A program made the translations under genes and the position numbers. A DNA stretch of 64,000 bases from Pseudomonas silvicola (lineage in GTDB: Bacteria > Pseudomonadota > Gammaproteobacteria > Pseudomonadales > Pseudomonadaceae): contig NZ_CP093280.1 of the NCBI RefSeq assembly GCF_026651855.1, forward strand, positions 3,140,001 through 3,204,000. The letters run 5' to 3'. Shown here piece by piece: positions 1 through 8,576 of the stretch. Below the pieces are notes generated by a model, which saw only the letters and a list, made by a program, of their open reading frames with translations, was not told where the DNA came from and made no database searches. Numbering within the stretch: the first letter of the stretch is position 1; every line of letters begins with the position of its first letter.

Positions 1-726
1 CTTAGCAGCGAGTCACCGGCGCCGCTGGTCGCGACGACCGATCAACCGGTCACCTCGCAACTGCCTGGGCTGCCCCTGCGCGAGGTCATGCGCAGTAAGC
101 GCTTCTGGCTGTGCAACGTGGCGCTGACCCTGGCAACCGTGTCGATGATCGGAATGGTGACGAACACCGTGCCTATGCTGCGCGACCGCGGCATGTCCGC
201 CGCCGACGCGGCCAGTGCATTCAGCGTTTACGGTCTGTCGTTGATCCTGGGGCGCGTGCTGGTGGGCTATCTGGTGGATCGCCTATGGGCGCCGGGTGTC
301 GCGTTCGTGGTAATGCTGATGCCCGCCATTGGCTGCTTTCTGTTTTACAGCGCCGACAATCACATCGGTACATTGATGCTGGCCTCGCTGTTGGTCGGTT
401 TGGGGGCGGGGGCCGAACTGGATATTGCCGCGTTCCTCATGGCCCGTTACTTCGGGATGCGCGAATACAGCCGCGTGTTTGCCATGCACATGGGGATCAT
501 CGGGCTGATGAGCACATTGGTGCCGTTCTTTTTTAGCTATCTCTACGCCACCAGCAGTTCCTACGCACCGCTGATGGTCTTTTGTATGATCAGTTTTACA
601 TCAGCTGCCGTGCTGCTGCCGTTGCTGGGGCGCTACCCGACGTTTGCCAACCCTGCGGCGGATGTGCCGCCTGCGCCTGAATCATCTGCGGGCTTTGTCG
701 AGGGTTCGCTGAGGGTCGGGCAGTGA
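1..726 (+). CDS. MFS transporter, C-terminal half (5' end outside window)
   Basis: The reading frame is open from base 1, so the start lies upstream of the window. The 241 visible residues contain about six hydrophobic segments, which fits the second half of a 12-helix major facilitator permease in the inner membrane. A GRVLVGYLVDR stretch follows the first visible helices and resembles the loop motif repeated in MFS halves. The length and the pattern of helices 7-12 recall oxalate/formate-antiporter-like or monocarboxylate permeases, but the substrate cannot be read from this fragment. The stop overlaps the GTG start of the following thioesterase, so the two are probably translated together. 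The gene may import a substrate of the catabolic island next door. That role is inference. Confidence 0.8.
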   Translation, partial: LSSESPAPLVATTDQPVTSQLPGLPLREVMRSKRFWLCNVALTLATVSMIGMVTNTVPMLRDRGMSAADAASAFSVYGLSLILGRVLVGYLVDRLWAPGVAFVVMLMPAIGCFLFYSADNHIGTLMLASLLVGLGAGAELDIAAFLMARYFGMREYSRVFAMHMGIIGLMSTLVPFFFSYLYATSSSYAPLMVFCMISFTSAAVLLPLLGRYPTFANPAADVPPAPESSAGFVEGSLRVGQ

Positions 727-1595
727 CGCCAATGCCTACCTGCACGCAGCCACTTGCCGACGTCGCAGACGGGATCAATCGTCTGCTGAGTGTCGAGCGG
801 TCAGGCAAGGGACGGTACGTGGCCTCTGAGCACGATACCAACTTGAATGGGCGGGTGTTTGGCGGCCAACTGTTGGCTCAGGTGTTACTGGCTGCGCAGC
901 ACGAGAGCGAGGGGCTGCCCGCGACGCTGCATGCGTTGTTTTTGCAGGGGGCCGAGCCTACGCAACCGTTGCACTACGACGTCGAGATCTTGCAGAAAGG
1001 ACGGCGATTTACCAGTTGCCATGTGCGTGGTCACCAGTTCGGTAAGCGGGTGGTGGATGCACAGATCACGTTTCAGCAACCGATGGCAGGGTACGAGCAT
1101 GCAGTGGCCGCGCCTGAGGTCGCCGACCCTGAGACGTTGTTGCCGTTGTCACAGCTTTGCGATGCTCAGGGTAACAGCCTGGCGTGGCTGGCCAAACCTG
1201 GACTTGAACTGAGGTTGCTGGACAGCCCCGACGGCCTGGCCTATCCGAGTGCGCAGCCCTCCCTTCGTTACTGGGTCAAGCTGGCTCTGCCACTGGATGA
1301 TCAAGCGATGCACTACGCCGCGTTGGCGTACCTGAGCGATTACTGGATCAACGGCGCTGCCATCGGCCACCACGTGCCGCTGTTGGGCGCGCGTGAGGCG
1401 CTGTACGTGGCCAGCCTGAATCACTCGTTGTGGTTTCATCGACCCTGTGTTGCCGATGACTGGATACTGTTTGTGTGCGACAGCCCTAGCCTGCAATGCG
1501 GCAGGGGGCTGACGTGGGCACGTCTCTACGATCGCCAGAGACGGTTGCTGGCATCGATCTCGCAGGATGCACTGATCGGTCCTCGAACCTCATGA
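723..1595 (+). CDS. tesB: acyl-CoA thioesterase II (TesB-like)
   Basis: This 290-residue protein has the double-hotdog length of TesB (about 286 residues) and should hydrolyse acyl-CoA to free acid and CoA in the cytoplasm. The three TesB catalytic positions are recognisable: Asp206 in the LSDYW segment, Ser231 in SLNHSLWFHRP (Thr or Ser in the family), and Gln281 near the C-terminus. The N-terminal NGRVFGGQLLAQ segment is also typical. The GTG start overlaps the TGA of the upstream permease and sits about 7 nt after a GAGGG ribosome-binding site. An ATG at 732 is the alternative start. It may recycle CoA or release dead-end acyl-CoAs. An intrinsic terminator follows the stop, facing the convergent CoA ligase. 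Confidence 0.88.
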   Translation: MTPMPTCTQPLADVADGINRLLSVERSGKGRYVASEHDTNLNGRVFGGQLLAQVLLAAQHESEGLPATLHALFLQGAEPTQPLHYDVEILQKGRRFTSCHVRGHQFGKRVVDAQITFQQPMAGYEHAVAAPEVADPETLLPLSQLCDAQGNSLAWLAKPGLELRLLDSPDGLAYPSAQPSLRYWVKLALPLDDQAMHYAALAYLSDYWINGAAIGHHVPLLGAREALYVASLNHSLWFHRPCVADDWILFVCDSPSLQCGRGLTWARLYDRQRRLLASISQDALIGPRTS

Positions 1596-1601
1596 AATGA
1601 A

Positions 1602-1630
1602 ACGGCCCGCATCAGCGGGCCGTCTTTTTT
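1602..1630. terminator. intrinsic terminator between convergent genes
   Basis: A 9-bp GC-rich stem (ACGGCCCGC at 1602-1610 pairing with 1615-1623) with an ATCA loop is followed by a run of T. It lies 7 bases after the thioesterase stop and just before the stop of the opposite-strand ligase, so it may serve both. Confidence 0.9.
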
Positions 1631-1631
1631 G

Positions 1632-3257
1632 TCAGCGCTTCTGTAACTGAAACCCGGACTTTTCGCGGTCCCAAGTGCCAGCGGTGACTCCTTCGTCACG
1701 CAGTTGGAACTTGTAGACGCGACCCAATGGGCTTTTCGGCAGTTCGGTGCGGAACTCGATGTAGCGGGGTACGGCGTAATACGGCATTTCGTCGCTCGCC
1801 CACCGGCACAGTGACTCGCTGTCCAGACTGCTCTGAGGTTTAAGGGTGATGGTGACTTTCAGCTCATCCTCGCCCAGATCAGACAACACGGCATGGGCGG
1901 CCACTTCGTCGACCTGAGGATGGCGCAGGAACGCTCGTTCCACCTCGAAGCTCGATATGTTTTCACCGCGCCGACGCAGGTAGTCCTTCTTGCGGTCGAC
2001 AAAGTAGAAGTAATCATCATCGTCGAACATGCCGATGTCACCGGTGTGGAACCACAAATTACGCATGACTTTAAGGGTGTCCTCAGCACGACGCCAGTAA
2101 CCCTCGAACATGATGTGCGGTTTGCGGGGGCGTACGATGATTTCACCGGGGGTGTTGGCCGGTACTTCATTGTCGTTATCGTCGACAATACGGACATCGA
2201 AGTCCTCATGGTTACGCAGGCCGGAGCTATTGGGTTTCATCGGCGTACCAAACGGCAGGAGTGTGGGCAGTGAGCATTCGCTCAGCCCGAAGCCGCCACA
2301 GATGGTGTGGGTGACCCCAAAGCGTTGTTTCCAGAGTTCCTGAACCGGGATCGGGAAGGGGGCGCCGTTGACCATCCAGATCTGTCCCTTGCAGCGCAGC
2401 ATCGCATCGTTGTCCGGGGCATTGGCCAGCATCGGTAGCATGGAGGCCAGCAACTGTACGTCGTTGGCGCCGGTGCGCTCGATTTCCGGCCAGAAGTTCG
2501 ACACCGAGAAGCGCGGGTAAACGGCGACCTGGGCACCGACCATCATGTTCGCCAGCACCGAGGTCGAGACGGCGTTGAAGTGGAACAGTGGCAGCGGTGT
2601 CCAGGTGATGGTTTCCGCATTACGGTTGGAAATTTTGAGCATCTGCCGCGCCAGGCTGCAGGCATAGTTGTGGCTGATCATGCAGCCCTTGGAAGGTCCG
2701 GTGGTGCCGCCGGTGTAGATCAGCATGGCCAGGTCGCCCGGCGCCACGTCCACTTGGGGCGAGTCGGTGTTGTCCGTTAGCAGTTCGGCCCAGGAGAGCA
2801 ACGGCCGATCGAAAGCCATCTGAGGTGCTTCACCTCGATGAATGAGGGTCCGCAGACGCGGTAAGCGGTCCGCGACCGAAGCGACCCGCTGCGCGTAATC
2901 GTGTTCGGCAATAACGATCTCTGCGTCGGCATCAGACACTTGGTGAACCAGAAACTCACCTTTGAGGGCGGTATTGACTGGCACGCTGACGGCGCCCAGC
3001 TTGTTGATGGCAAACCAGATGAAGACCGCCTCTGCGGAGTTATCCAGCAGCGTGACCACGGTCTGGCCTTTGCGCACCCCCAATTTCTGCAGACCATTGG
3101 CCAACCGACAGGCGAATTGATCGACGTCTCTGAAGCTGTAGGTGTCGCCAAGCACATCGAGAAATTGTCGGTCGCCGTGGCGCTCGACGGCACGTTGCAA
3201 TACGGCATTGATCGTATCCTGTTGATCGCTGCTCCAGCCGGGTTCGGTGGTGGACAT
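1632..3257 (-). CDS. AMP-forming acyl-CoA ligase 1
   Basis: This adenylate-forming enzyme of 541 residues activates a carboxylic acid to its CoA thioester using ATP. The P-loop YTGGTTGPSKG lies near residues 181-191. The HTGD and DRKKD motifs of the hinge region are present, and the C-terminal catalytic lysine is about Lys516 in GRVYK. The sequence resembles the CaiC/FadD17-type ligases that act on unusual acids rather than the classical long-chain FadD. I chose the ATG at 3257 because a GAGGT ribosome-binding site precedes it; a longer reading frame to 3320 lacks one. It is transcribed divergently from the Ltp-like thiolase across an intergenic region that carries one copy of the shared 21-bp operator. 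The substrate is unknown. Confidence 0.9.
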   Translation of the reverse strand: MSTTEPGWSSDQQDTINAVLQRAVERHGDRQFLDVLGDTYSFRDVDQFACRLANGLQKLGVRKGQTVVTLLDNSAEAVFIWFAINKLGAVSVPVNTALKGEFLVHQVSDADAEIVIAEHDYAQRVASVADRLPRLRTLIHRGEAPQMAFDRPLLSWAELLTDNTDSPQVDVAPGDLAMLIYTGGTTGPSKGCMISHNYACSLARQMLKISNRNAETITWTPLPLFHFNAVSTSVLANMMVGAQVAVYPRFSVSNFWPEIERTGANDVQLLASMLPMLANAPDNDAMLRCKGQIWMVNGAPFPIPVQELWKQRFGVTHTICGGFGLSECSLPTLLPFGTPMKPNSSGLRNHEDFDVRIVDDNDNEVPANTPGEIIVRPRKPHIMFEGYWRRAEDTLKVMRNLWFHTGDIGMFDDDDYFYFVDRKKDYLRRRGENISSFEVERAFLRHPQVDEVAAHAVLSDLGEDELKVTITLKPQSSLDSESLCRWASDEMPYYAVPRYIEFRTELPKSPLGRVYKFQLRDEGVTAGTWDREKSGFQLQKR

Positions 3258-3345
3258 ATTTCTTGACCTCACTGTTGTTTTTGTTAAGCGTGACTGTCGT
3301 GCCAGGTCGTCAAAACACAACGTTGTTGTGGATGACAGGTGTCAA

Positions 3346-3366
3346 TAACTGACTGATTGACATTTA
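3346..3366. promoter_or_regulatory. shared 21-bp operator, copy A
   Basis: The half-sites are TAACTGAC and GACATTTA, separated by 5 bp. They match the repeat TAACTGAC-N5-GTCAGTTA found at 12 places in this window. The copy lies in the divergent promoter between ligase 1 and the first Ltp-like thiolase. Confidence 0.75.
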
Positions 3367-3480
3367 TGCGAGTCTGCATCAGTGTGGGGTCTCGGTCAAT
3401 ATGCGCTATCAAGCCTGACATCAGCACTGTCAGGTTAGCGCAGCCGACGATTCGGCGGGATAACAATAAAAGGAAGGCAC

Positions 3481-4653
3481 ATGGCAACGGTGGGCGAACG
3501 CGAGGCGGTCATTTCCGGCATTGGTCAGTCGCAGGTTGGGCGCAGGCTGGGCCGAACGGGCCTGGATTTGACGATAGAAGCGGTGAGGGCGGCGCTCGAC
3601 GATGCAGGGCTGACCCGCGAGGACATCGACGGTGTGTCCAGTTGGCCGGGTTATAACGCCGAGTTGCCCGGGTTCTCTCCGGTGTCTGTCAACGCGCTGA
3701 GGGACACGCTGAAGCTGGAACTCAATTGGTACAACGCAGGCAGTGAAGCCACGCAAATGAGCGCCCTGATCAACGCCTGTATGGCCGTGGCCTGTGGGCA
3801 GGCTCGGCACGTTCTGTGTTTTCGTACGGTGCTGGAGTCTTCGGCGGCGGCGCAACGTACAGCGCCTGTTGAACCCAAGCGTGTCAGCGGATTCACCGAG
3901 TTTCTGGCGCCGTTCAACGCGCTGTCGCCCGCCAACTGGGTCGCACTGGTCGCCAGCCGCTACTTTCACGAGTTCGGCGCCCGACGCGAACAACTGGCAG
4001 CCATTGCGCTGAACGCGCGTAAAAACGCCATGTTGAACCCGAACGCGGTGTATCGCGACCCCTTGTCGATGGAGCAGTACATGGCGTCGAGGATGATTTC
4101 GACGCCCCTGTGTCTGTACGACTGTGATGTACCGGTGGACGGCTCTACAGTGCTGATCGTCTCCCATCGCGACGCGGCTCGGGATCTGCGTAAACCGGCG
4201 GTGAGCATCGAATCGATCTGTGGCCCGTTCAAGGGGCACGACAGTTGGGATCAGATGCCGGATCTGACGCGTTATTACGCGGAAGAAACAGGCAAGCGCC
4301 TCTGGAGTCGTACGGATTTCAAACCCAAAGACGTCAAGCTGGCTCAGCTCTATGACGGCTTCAGTATGCTGACTCTGTTGTGGCTGGAGGCGCTTGGATT
4401 CTGTGGGCGAGGCGAGGCCGCGGCGTTTGTCGAGGGCGGACAGCGGATCGCGCTTGACGGTGAATTGCCGTTGGCGACTCAAGGCGGGCAGTTGTCTGCC
4501 GGGCGCCTGCATGGCATGGGATACATCCATGAGGCGGTGGTGCAGTTACGCGGTGAGGCCGGCGCGCGCCAGGTGCCGAATCAACCACGGCTGGCGGTGG
4601 CCACCAATGGCGGTGGCCCTTTTGCCGGCGCAGTGTTGCTGTCGACTCATTGA
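3481..4653 (+). CDS. lipid-transfer-protein-type thiolase homologue 1 (possible retro-aldolase)
   Basis: This 390-residue protein has the thiolase fold of the SCPx/Ltp family. At the place where true thiolases carry the nucleophilic cysteine it reads NAGSEATQM, with no Cys. Proteins of this type, such as Ltp2, work with a DUF35 partner as retro-aldolases that cleave beta-hydroxyacyl-CoA side chains of steroids. The C-terminal NGGGPF glycine loop of the thiolase fold is present. The start follows an AAGGAAGG ribosome-binding site. The gene appears monocistronic and is driven from the divergent promoter with operator copy A. The only DUF35 gene in the window lies at 39.8 kb. A retro-aldolase role is inferred from family resemblance. 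Confidence 0.8.
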   Translation: MATVGEREAVISGIGQSQVGRRLGRTGLDLTIEAVRAALDDAGLTREDIDGVSSWPGYNAELPGFSPVSVNALRDTLKLELNWYNAGSEATQMSALINACMAVACGQARHVLCFRTVLESSAAAQRTAPVEPKRVSGFTEFLAPFNALSPANWVALVASRYFHEFGARREQLAAIALNARKNAMLNPNAVYRDPLSMEQYMASRMISTPLCLYDCDVPVDGSTVLIVSHRDAARDLRKPAVSIESICGPFKGHDSWDQMPDLTRYYAEETGKRLWSRTDFKPKDVKLAQLYDGFSMLTLLWLEALGFCGRGEAAAFVEGGQRIALDGELPLATQGGQLSAGRLHGMGYIHEAVVQLRGEAGARQVPNQPRLAVATNGGGPFAGAVLLSTH

Positions 4654-4695
4654 AAGTGGAGCGCCTCGGCCTGCGCTAGCGGGACGGGGCGCCAT

Positions 4696-5517
4696 TCACT
4701 CGTGATACAGGTTCCATTCACCGTTGTGCGGTGAGCGCGTCCAGCCGCTGGAGGCGATGGCGCCGCCGTCTACCGGAATGGTGAGTCCGGTTGTGTAACT
4801 CGACATGCGCGAGCAGAGAAACACCACCACATTGGCCAACTCTTCGGGTGAGCCGGTCCGCCCCATGGGAATGTAGCGGTCCCTCGCCGCATTCGCAGCC
4901 TCACTTGCCGCATCGAACCAGCGTTTGAGCCCGGTGGTTTCGATCATATCCGGCGCCAAGGCATGGACGCGGATCCCGTGTCCGGAAAGCTCCAGCGCCA
5001 TGGAGCGGGTGAAACTGATCATCCCCGCCTTGCAGGCGGCGTAAACCGCATATCCGGGGGCGGCGCGCAGCCCCTCGCTGCTGGCGATATTTATGATACT
5101 TCCACCCCGTTGCCCGGCGATCATGGCACGGGCCGCTGCCTGGGTGGCGGTCAGCATGCTCATGAAGTTCAGCTCAAGGTGCTTGCGCCAGCTCGCTTCG
5201 CTCTGCTCGGTAAACGCCTGCTGGCGTACGCCGCCTGCATTATTGACCAGAATATCCAGCCGCCCGTATTGCCCGACGCACTGCTCGATGGCGTCGCGCA
5301 AGGCCGCGCTCTGGGTAACGTCCACTGCGATGTATCGGGCAGTGTGTCCTTCATCCAGCAGTTGGGTGGCCAACTGTTCGCCACGCTGTTGATCGATATC
5401 GGCGATCATCACTTTGCAGCCATAAGCGCACAGTGCTCGGGCAATACCGGCCCCCAGCCCGTTGGCCCCTGCCGTAATAAAGGCGACTTGACCGTCCAGG
5501 CGAATGTCGTTGTGCAT
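4696..5517 (-). CDS. short-chain dehydrogenase/reductase 1
   Basis: This 273-residue NAD(P)-dependent oxidoreductase has a Rossmann glycine motif (TAGANGLGAG) near the N-terminus, an NNAG motif and a catalytic YxxxK (YAACK). It probably oxidises a hydroxyl group, for example a 3-hydroxyacyl-CoA or a cyclic alcohol. I chose the ATG at 5517 because CAGGAG lies 9 nt upstream; an ATG at 5547 would overlap the upstream MaoC gene. It is the second gene of a two-gene minus-strand unit with the MaoC hydratase, about 27 bp downstream of it. The pairing suggests consecutive hydration and dehydrogenation steps. The substrate is not known. Confidence 0.88.
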   Translation of the reverse strand: MHNDIRLDGQVAFITAGANGLGAGIARALCAYGCKVMIADIDQQRGEQLATQLLDEGHTARYIAVDVTQSAALRDAIEQCVGQYGRLDILVNNAGGVRQQAFTEQSEASWRKHLELNFMSMLTATQAAARAMIAGQRGGSIINIASSEGLRAAPGYAVYAACKAGMISFTRSMALELSGHGIRVHALAPDMIETTGLKRWFDAASEAANAARDRYIPMGRTGSPEELANVVVFLCSRMSSYTTGLTIPVDGGAIASSGWTRSPHNGEWNLYHE

Positions 5518-5543
5518 GTCGGTATGCTCCTGTCGGTGTGCTT

Positions 5544-6404
5544 TCAATCGCGCAAGGTGGCCAGACCGTTGTTAATGACCAGCACGTCGCGCTCGATTGC
5601 CCGCACCCGGAAGGCAATGCGATTGCCGTCGATCCACAGCTCGTTTCTGAAGGTTTCGCCGGGGTAGGCCGGGGCGGTGAAACGCCCGAATAATGAGGCA
5701 ATGCGGCTACCGTCGTAATCGCACACCCCTTGCATGATGGCGCGGCCTGCGATGCCCCAAGTGGCCAGGCCATGCAGGATCGGACGGGTAAACCCTGCCT
5801 TGCGAGCGATCTCGGGGTCGGCGTGCAGAGGGTTCCAGTCACCGTTGAGACGATACAGCAACGCTGCGTTGGCGGCGCAGGGCAGGTCAATCACCAGATC
5901 CGGCGCTCGCTCTGGCGGCGCTGGAGGCGGCGCAGTTGTCAGCTTTGGCCCACCAAACCCACCGTCGCCACGGGCCAGCATGCTTTGTGTGATCGTACAC
6001 AACGCATCGCCCGTGTCGCGCTCCAGAATGCGCCGTTCATAGGTGATGAGCGCACCCTTGTCGGTGCCTTTGTCGAGGATTGAAACCACCCGGGACTTAC
6101 CGATGACATGGGCTTCTCCGGGCAGGGGCTTATGCAGCGTCAGTGCTTGTTCGGCATGGACGATACGGACCCAGTCCAGGCCGGTATTCAGGGTGCGCGG
6201 CCAATAGCCAGGGTGCGCCAGGATCACTCCCATCGTCGGTACGGCGCGCAGTTGTTCTTCATACACCAGCGGTAACTGGGCCGCGTCCAGCGGATCACTC
6301 GCATAGCCCAGACTCAACGCATAGAGAATGCTGTCCTTGTGGGTGTAGTGCTGGTGGGTGTCGGGGATTTGCAGCGCAAGCAGTGCGTCGTAGTCGATAG
6401 GCAT
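5544..6404 (-). CDS. MaoC-type double-hotdog enoyl-CoA hydratase
   Basis: At 286 residues this is a full double-hotdog hydratase like the hydratase-2 domain of peroxisomal MFE-2. The signature NGDWNPLHADP lies near residues 187-197, with Asp189 and His194 as the expected catalytic pair, followed by GFTRPILHG. Members hydrate trans-2-enoyl-CoA to the (3R)-hydroxyacyl-CoA and accept bulky or branched acyl groups, including steroid side chains. It is the first gene of a unit with SDR 1. It is divergent from the second Ltp-like thiolase, with a nearly perfect operator copy between them. This positions it in the hydration step before either dehydrogenation or aldol cleavage. Confidence 0.9.
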   Translation of the reverse strand: MPIDYDALLALQIPDTHQHYTHKDSILYALSLGYASDPLDAAQLPLVYEEQLRAVPTMGVILAHPGYWPRTLNTGLDWVRIVHAEQALTLHKPLPGEAHVIGKSRVVSILDKGTDKGALITYERRILERDTGDALCTITQSMLARGDGGFGGPKLTTAPPPAPPERAPDLVIDLPCAANAALLYRLNGDWNPLHADPEIARKAGFTRPILHGLATWGIAGRAIMQGVCDYDGSRIASLFGRFTAPAYPGETFRNELWIDGNRIAFRVRAIERDVLVINNGLATLRD

Positions 6405-6470
6405 AAGAGAGCTTCCTGGCCGTTGTTGTGATTTCGCCTTGCGGCGGATTGCAACCTGGGATAACGTCTA

Positions 6471-6491
6471 TAACTGATAACATGTCAGTTG
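6471..6491. promoter_or_regulatory. shared 21-bp operator, copy B
   Basis: The half-sites are TAACTGAT and GTCAGTTG, 5 bp apart, and differ from the consensus at two positions. The copy is in the divergent region between the MaoC gene and the second Ltp-like thiolase. It overlaps an in-frame ATG at 6489, which argues against that ATG being the thiolase start. Confidence 0.85.
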
Positions 6492-6560
6492 CTGGCATTC
6501 AAGCCTATCGCCTTGTTGCCATTGCGCAGGCGGCACACAACAACAAAAAGGAGCAGGCAA

Positions 6561-7712
6561 TTGGAGCGTTTTCCCAGAGGGCAGGCGGCTATCGTCGGCG
6601 CAGCTGTTTACGGTATGGGCGAGTCTGCCGGACAACGCTCACTCGACCTTGCCGCACAGGCTGCGTCACGTGCCCTGGCCGATGCCGGCCTTGCGCTGCA
6701 TGACGTCGACGCCTTGTTTGTCTGCACGCCTGACGACGCACTGTCCGGGCTCAGCGCCGCTGAATACCTTGGCATTCAGCCGCGTTTTACCGAGAACAAT
6801 CGCACTGGCGGCTCGGCTTTTCATTCCCATGTCATCACGGCTACCTTGATGCTCGAAGCGGGGTACTGCGATACGGCGTTGATTATGTATGGCAGCAATC
6901 AGCGCACCGCCAGCGGCGGGCTGATGTCGATGCGCTTGCCGTCTCCTTACGAGCAGCCGTACCGGCCGCTGACGCCGTTGTCGTCCTATGCGTTGGCGGC
7001 GTCGCGGCATATGCACCAGTACGGCACGACCCGTGAACATCTGGCCGAAGTGGCCGTTGCTGCCCGTAACTGGGCCAAGCTCAATCCTGATGCCTTTATG
7101 CGTGAGGACTTGAGCATCGAAGATTGCCTGAACGCGCGAATGGTGTCGGATCCGTTGAGTGTGCGCGATTGTTGCCTGGTAACCGACGGCGCGGCGGCCA
7201 TCGTGCTCACCCGCGCCGATCGCGCGCGTGACCTGCATTCTCGGCCCATCTATGTATTGGGGGCTGCAGCCGCCACCTGGTATTCCGGCGTGGATCAGTC
7301 GACGGACCTGACGGTCACGGCGGCCCGTGAGTCAGGCGAGCGAGCTTATGCCATCGCCGGCGTACGCCCGCAAGACATAGACGTGGTGCAGGTGTATGAC
7401 GCTTTCACCATCAACACCCTGCTGTTCCTTGAGGATCTCGGGTTTTGCCCGAAAGGCGAGGGTGGCCGGTTTGTCTCTGCAGGCTACATTGGCCCTGGCG
7501 GTGGCCTGCCGGTCAACACCAATGGGGGTGGGTTGTCCTGTTGTCACCCCGGTATGTATGGCCTGTTCACCCTGGTCGAATCGTGCGTGCAATTACGCGG
7601 CGACGCCGGTGCGCGTCAAGTCCCCAATGCTCACCTGGCGCTGGCCCATGCCAACGGCGGGACATTGTCCAGCCAGGCGACGATGATTCTGGGCACCGCC
7701 CAGACCCTTTGA
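6561..7712 (+). CDS. lipid-transfer-protein-type thiolase homologue 2 (possible retro-aldolase)
   Basis: The 383-residue protein is a second SCPx/Ltp-like thiolase homologue. The usual Cys position reads TGGSAFHSH, without a nucleophilic cysteine. A CCHPGMYG segment sits where the thiolase histidine loop is expected, and an NTNGGG motif lies nearby. I chose the TTG at 6561, since AAGGAG lies exactly 7 nt before it and the only upstream ATG (6489) falls inside the operator. The gene heads a plus-strand unit with an enoyl-CoA hydratase and an epoxide hydrolase. As with homologue 1, an aldol-type cleavage of a beta-hydroxyacyl-CoA with a DUF35 partner is likely but inferred. Confidence 0.82.
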   Translation: MERFPRGQAAIVGAAVYGMGESAGQRSLDLAAQAASRALADAGLALHDVDALFVCTPDDALSGLSAAEYLGIQPRFTENNRTGGSAFHSHVITATLMLEAGYCDTALIMYGSNQRTASGGLMSMRLPSPYEQPYRPLTPLSSYALAASRHMHQYGTTREHLAEVAVAARNWAKLNPDAFMREDLSIEDCLNARMVSDPLSVRDCCLVTDGAAAIVLTRADRARDLHSRPIYVLGAAAATWYSGVDQSTDLTVTAARESGERAYAIAGVRPQDIDVVQVYDAFTINTLLFLEDLGFCPKGEGGRFVSAGYIGPGGGLPVNTNGGGLSCCHPGMYGLFTLVESCVQLRGDAGARQVPNAHLALAHANGGTLSSQATMILGTAQTL

Positions 7713-7748
7713 TTGAGCTGCCATGCAGCCAAAGGCTGCGGAGAAATC

Positions 7749-8564
7749 ATGATGCCCCCTTCATTGCCAGACACGCGCTTCGTCAAGACCCAAATCTGCG
7801 ATCGCATCGCCGTTGTCACGCTTGATCGTCCACCGGTCAACGCACTGGATTCTGTGACCGTGCGCGAACTTACCGCAACGTTCAATGCCTTGGGCAAAAG
7901 CCAAGAGGCCAGTGTGATTGTGTTCACCGCGCTGGGCGAGCGCATTTTCTGTGCCGGCATCGACCTGCAAGACTCGTCCCGGCGCCATGCCCGAGAACTG
8001 GTTGAAGGCGATTCCACGGTCGACCTGCTTGATCCCGGCGCCGTGGTGCGCGAGTGCTTCTGGGCCATACTGGAGTGTCCGCTGCCCGTCATCGCGGCGG
8101 TCAACGGCAAAGCGATCGGGGCCGGGCTGGTGCTGGTGTCCAGCTGTGACATGATCGTGGCCTCCGACACCGCAACATTCTCGGTGCCGGAAATCAAGGC
8201 GGGTGTCTTGGGAGGGGCGCGACACCTGCAGCGTCTGGTGGGCCCGTACAAGACCCGCAAAATGTTCTTTACCGGTGAGCCTGTGTCGGCGCAGGAGTTC
8301 TATCGTTTGGGGGCCGTGGAAGCGGTCGTAGCGCCTGAGCTATTGATGGACACCGCGCTGGAGCTGGCCGCACAGATCGCTCGCAACAGCCCCATCGGAT
8401 TGCGTCTGGGCAAAGAGTCATTGGCCAGGGTGGAGGACCTCTCGCTCAAGGATGGGTATCGCATCGAGCAGGACTACACCGCCCGGGTGACACGCTATGC
8501 GGACTCCGCCGAAGCGCGCCGAGCCTATCTTGAAAAACGTGATCCACAATGGTCTTGGTCATAG
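7749..8564 (+). CDS. enoyl-CoA hydratase/isomerase 1
   Basis: This 271-residue crotonase-fold protein should act on an acyl-CoA through an oxyanion hole formed by the CAGIDL segment and a later GAGLVLVSSCD segment. Crotonases catalyse hydration, isomerisation, ring hydrolysis or retro-Claisen cleavage, so the exact reaction is open. I chose the ATG at 7749, preceded by GCGGAGA, over a TTG at 7713. It lies 36 bp after the second Ltp-like thiolase and just before the epoxide hydrolase, in one operon driven from operator copy B. It is one of three crotonases in the island, and the three are clearly divergent from one another. Confidence 0.88.
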   Translation: MMPPSLPDTRFVKTQICDRIAVVTLDRPPVNALDSVTVRELTATFNALGKSQEASVIVFTALGERIFCAGIDLQDSSRRHARELVEGDSTVDLLDPGAVVRECFWAILECPLPVIAAVNGKAIGAGLVLVSSCDMIVASDTATFSVPEIKAGVLGGARHLQRLVGPYKTRKMFFTGEPVSAQEFYRLGAVEAVVAPELLMDTALELAAQIARNSPIGLRLGKESLARVEDLSLKDGYRIEQDYTARVTRYADSAEARRAYLEKRDPQWSWS

Positions 8565-8576
8565 GACGTGCGCTTG

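Noticed and set aside
3430-4530. Long open frame on the minus strand (366 codons)
   Set aside because: It lies entirely opposite the Ltp-like thiolase and its promoter, has an Arg/His/Gln-rich composition typical of antisense frames in GC-rich DNA, and lacks a ribosome-binding site.
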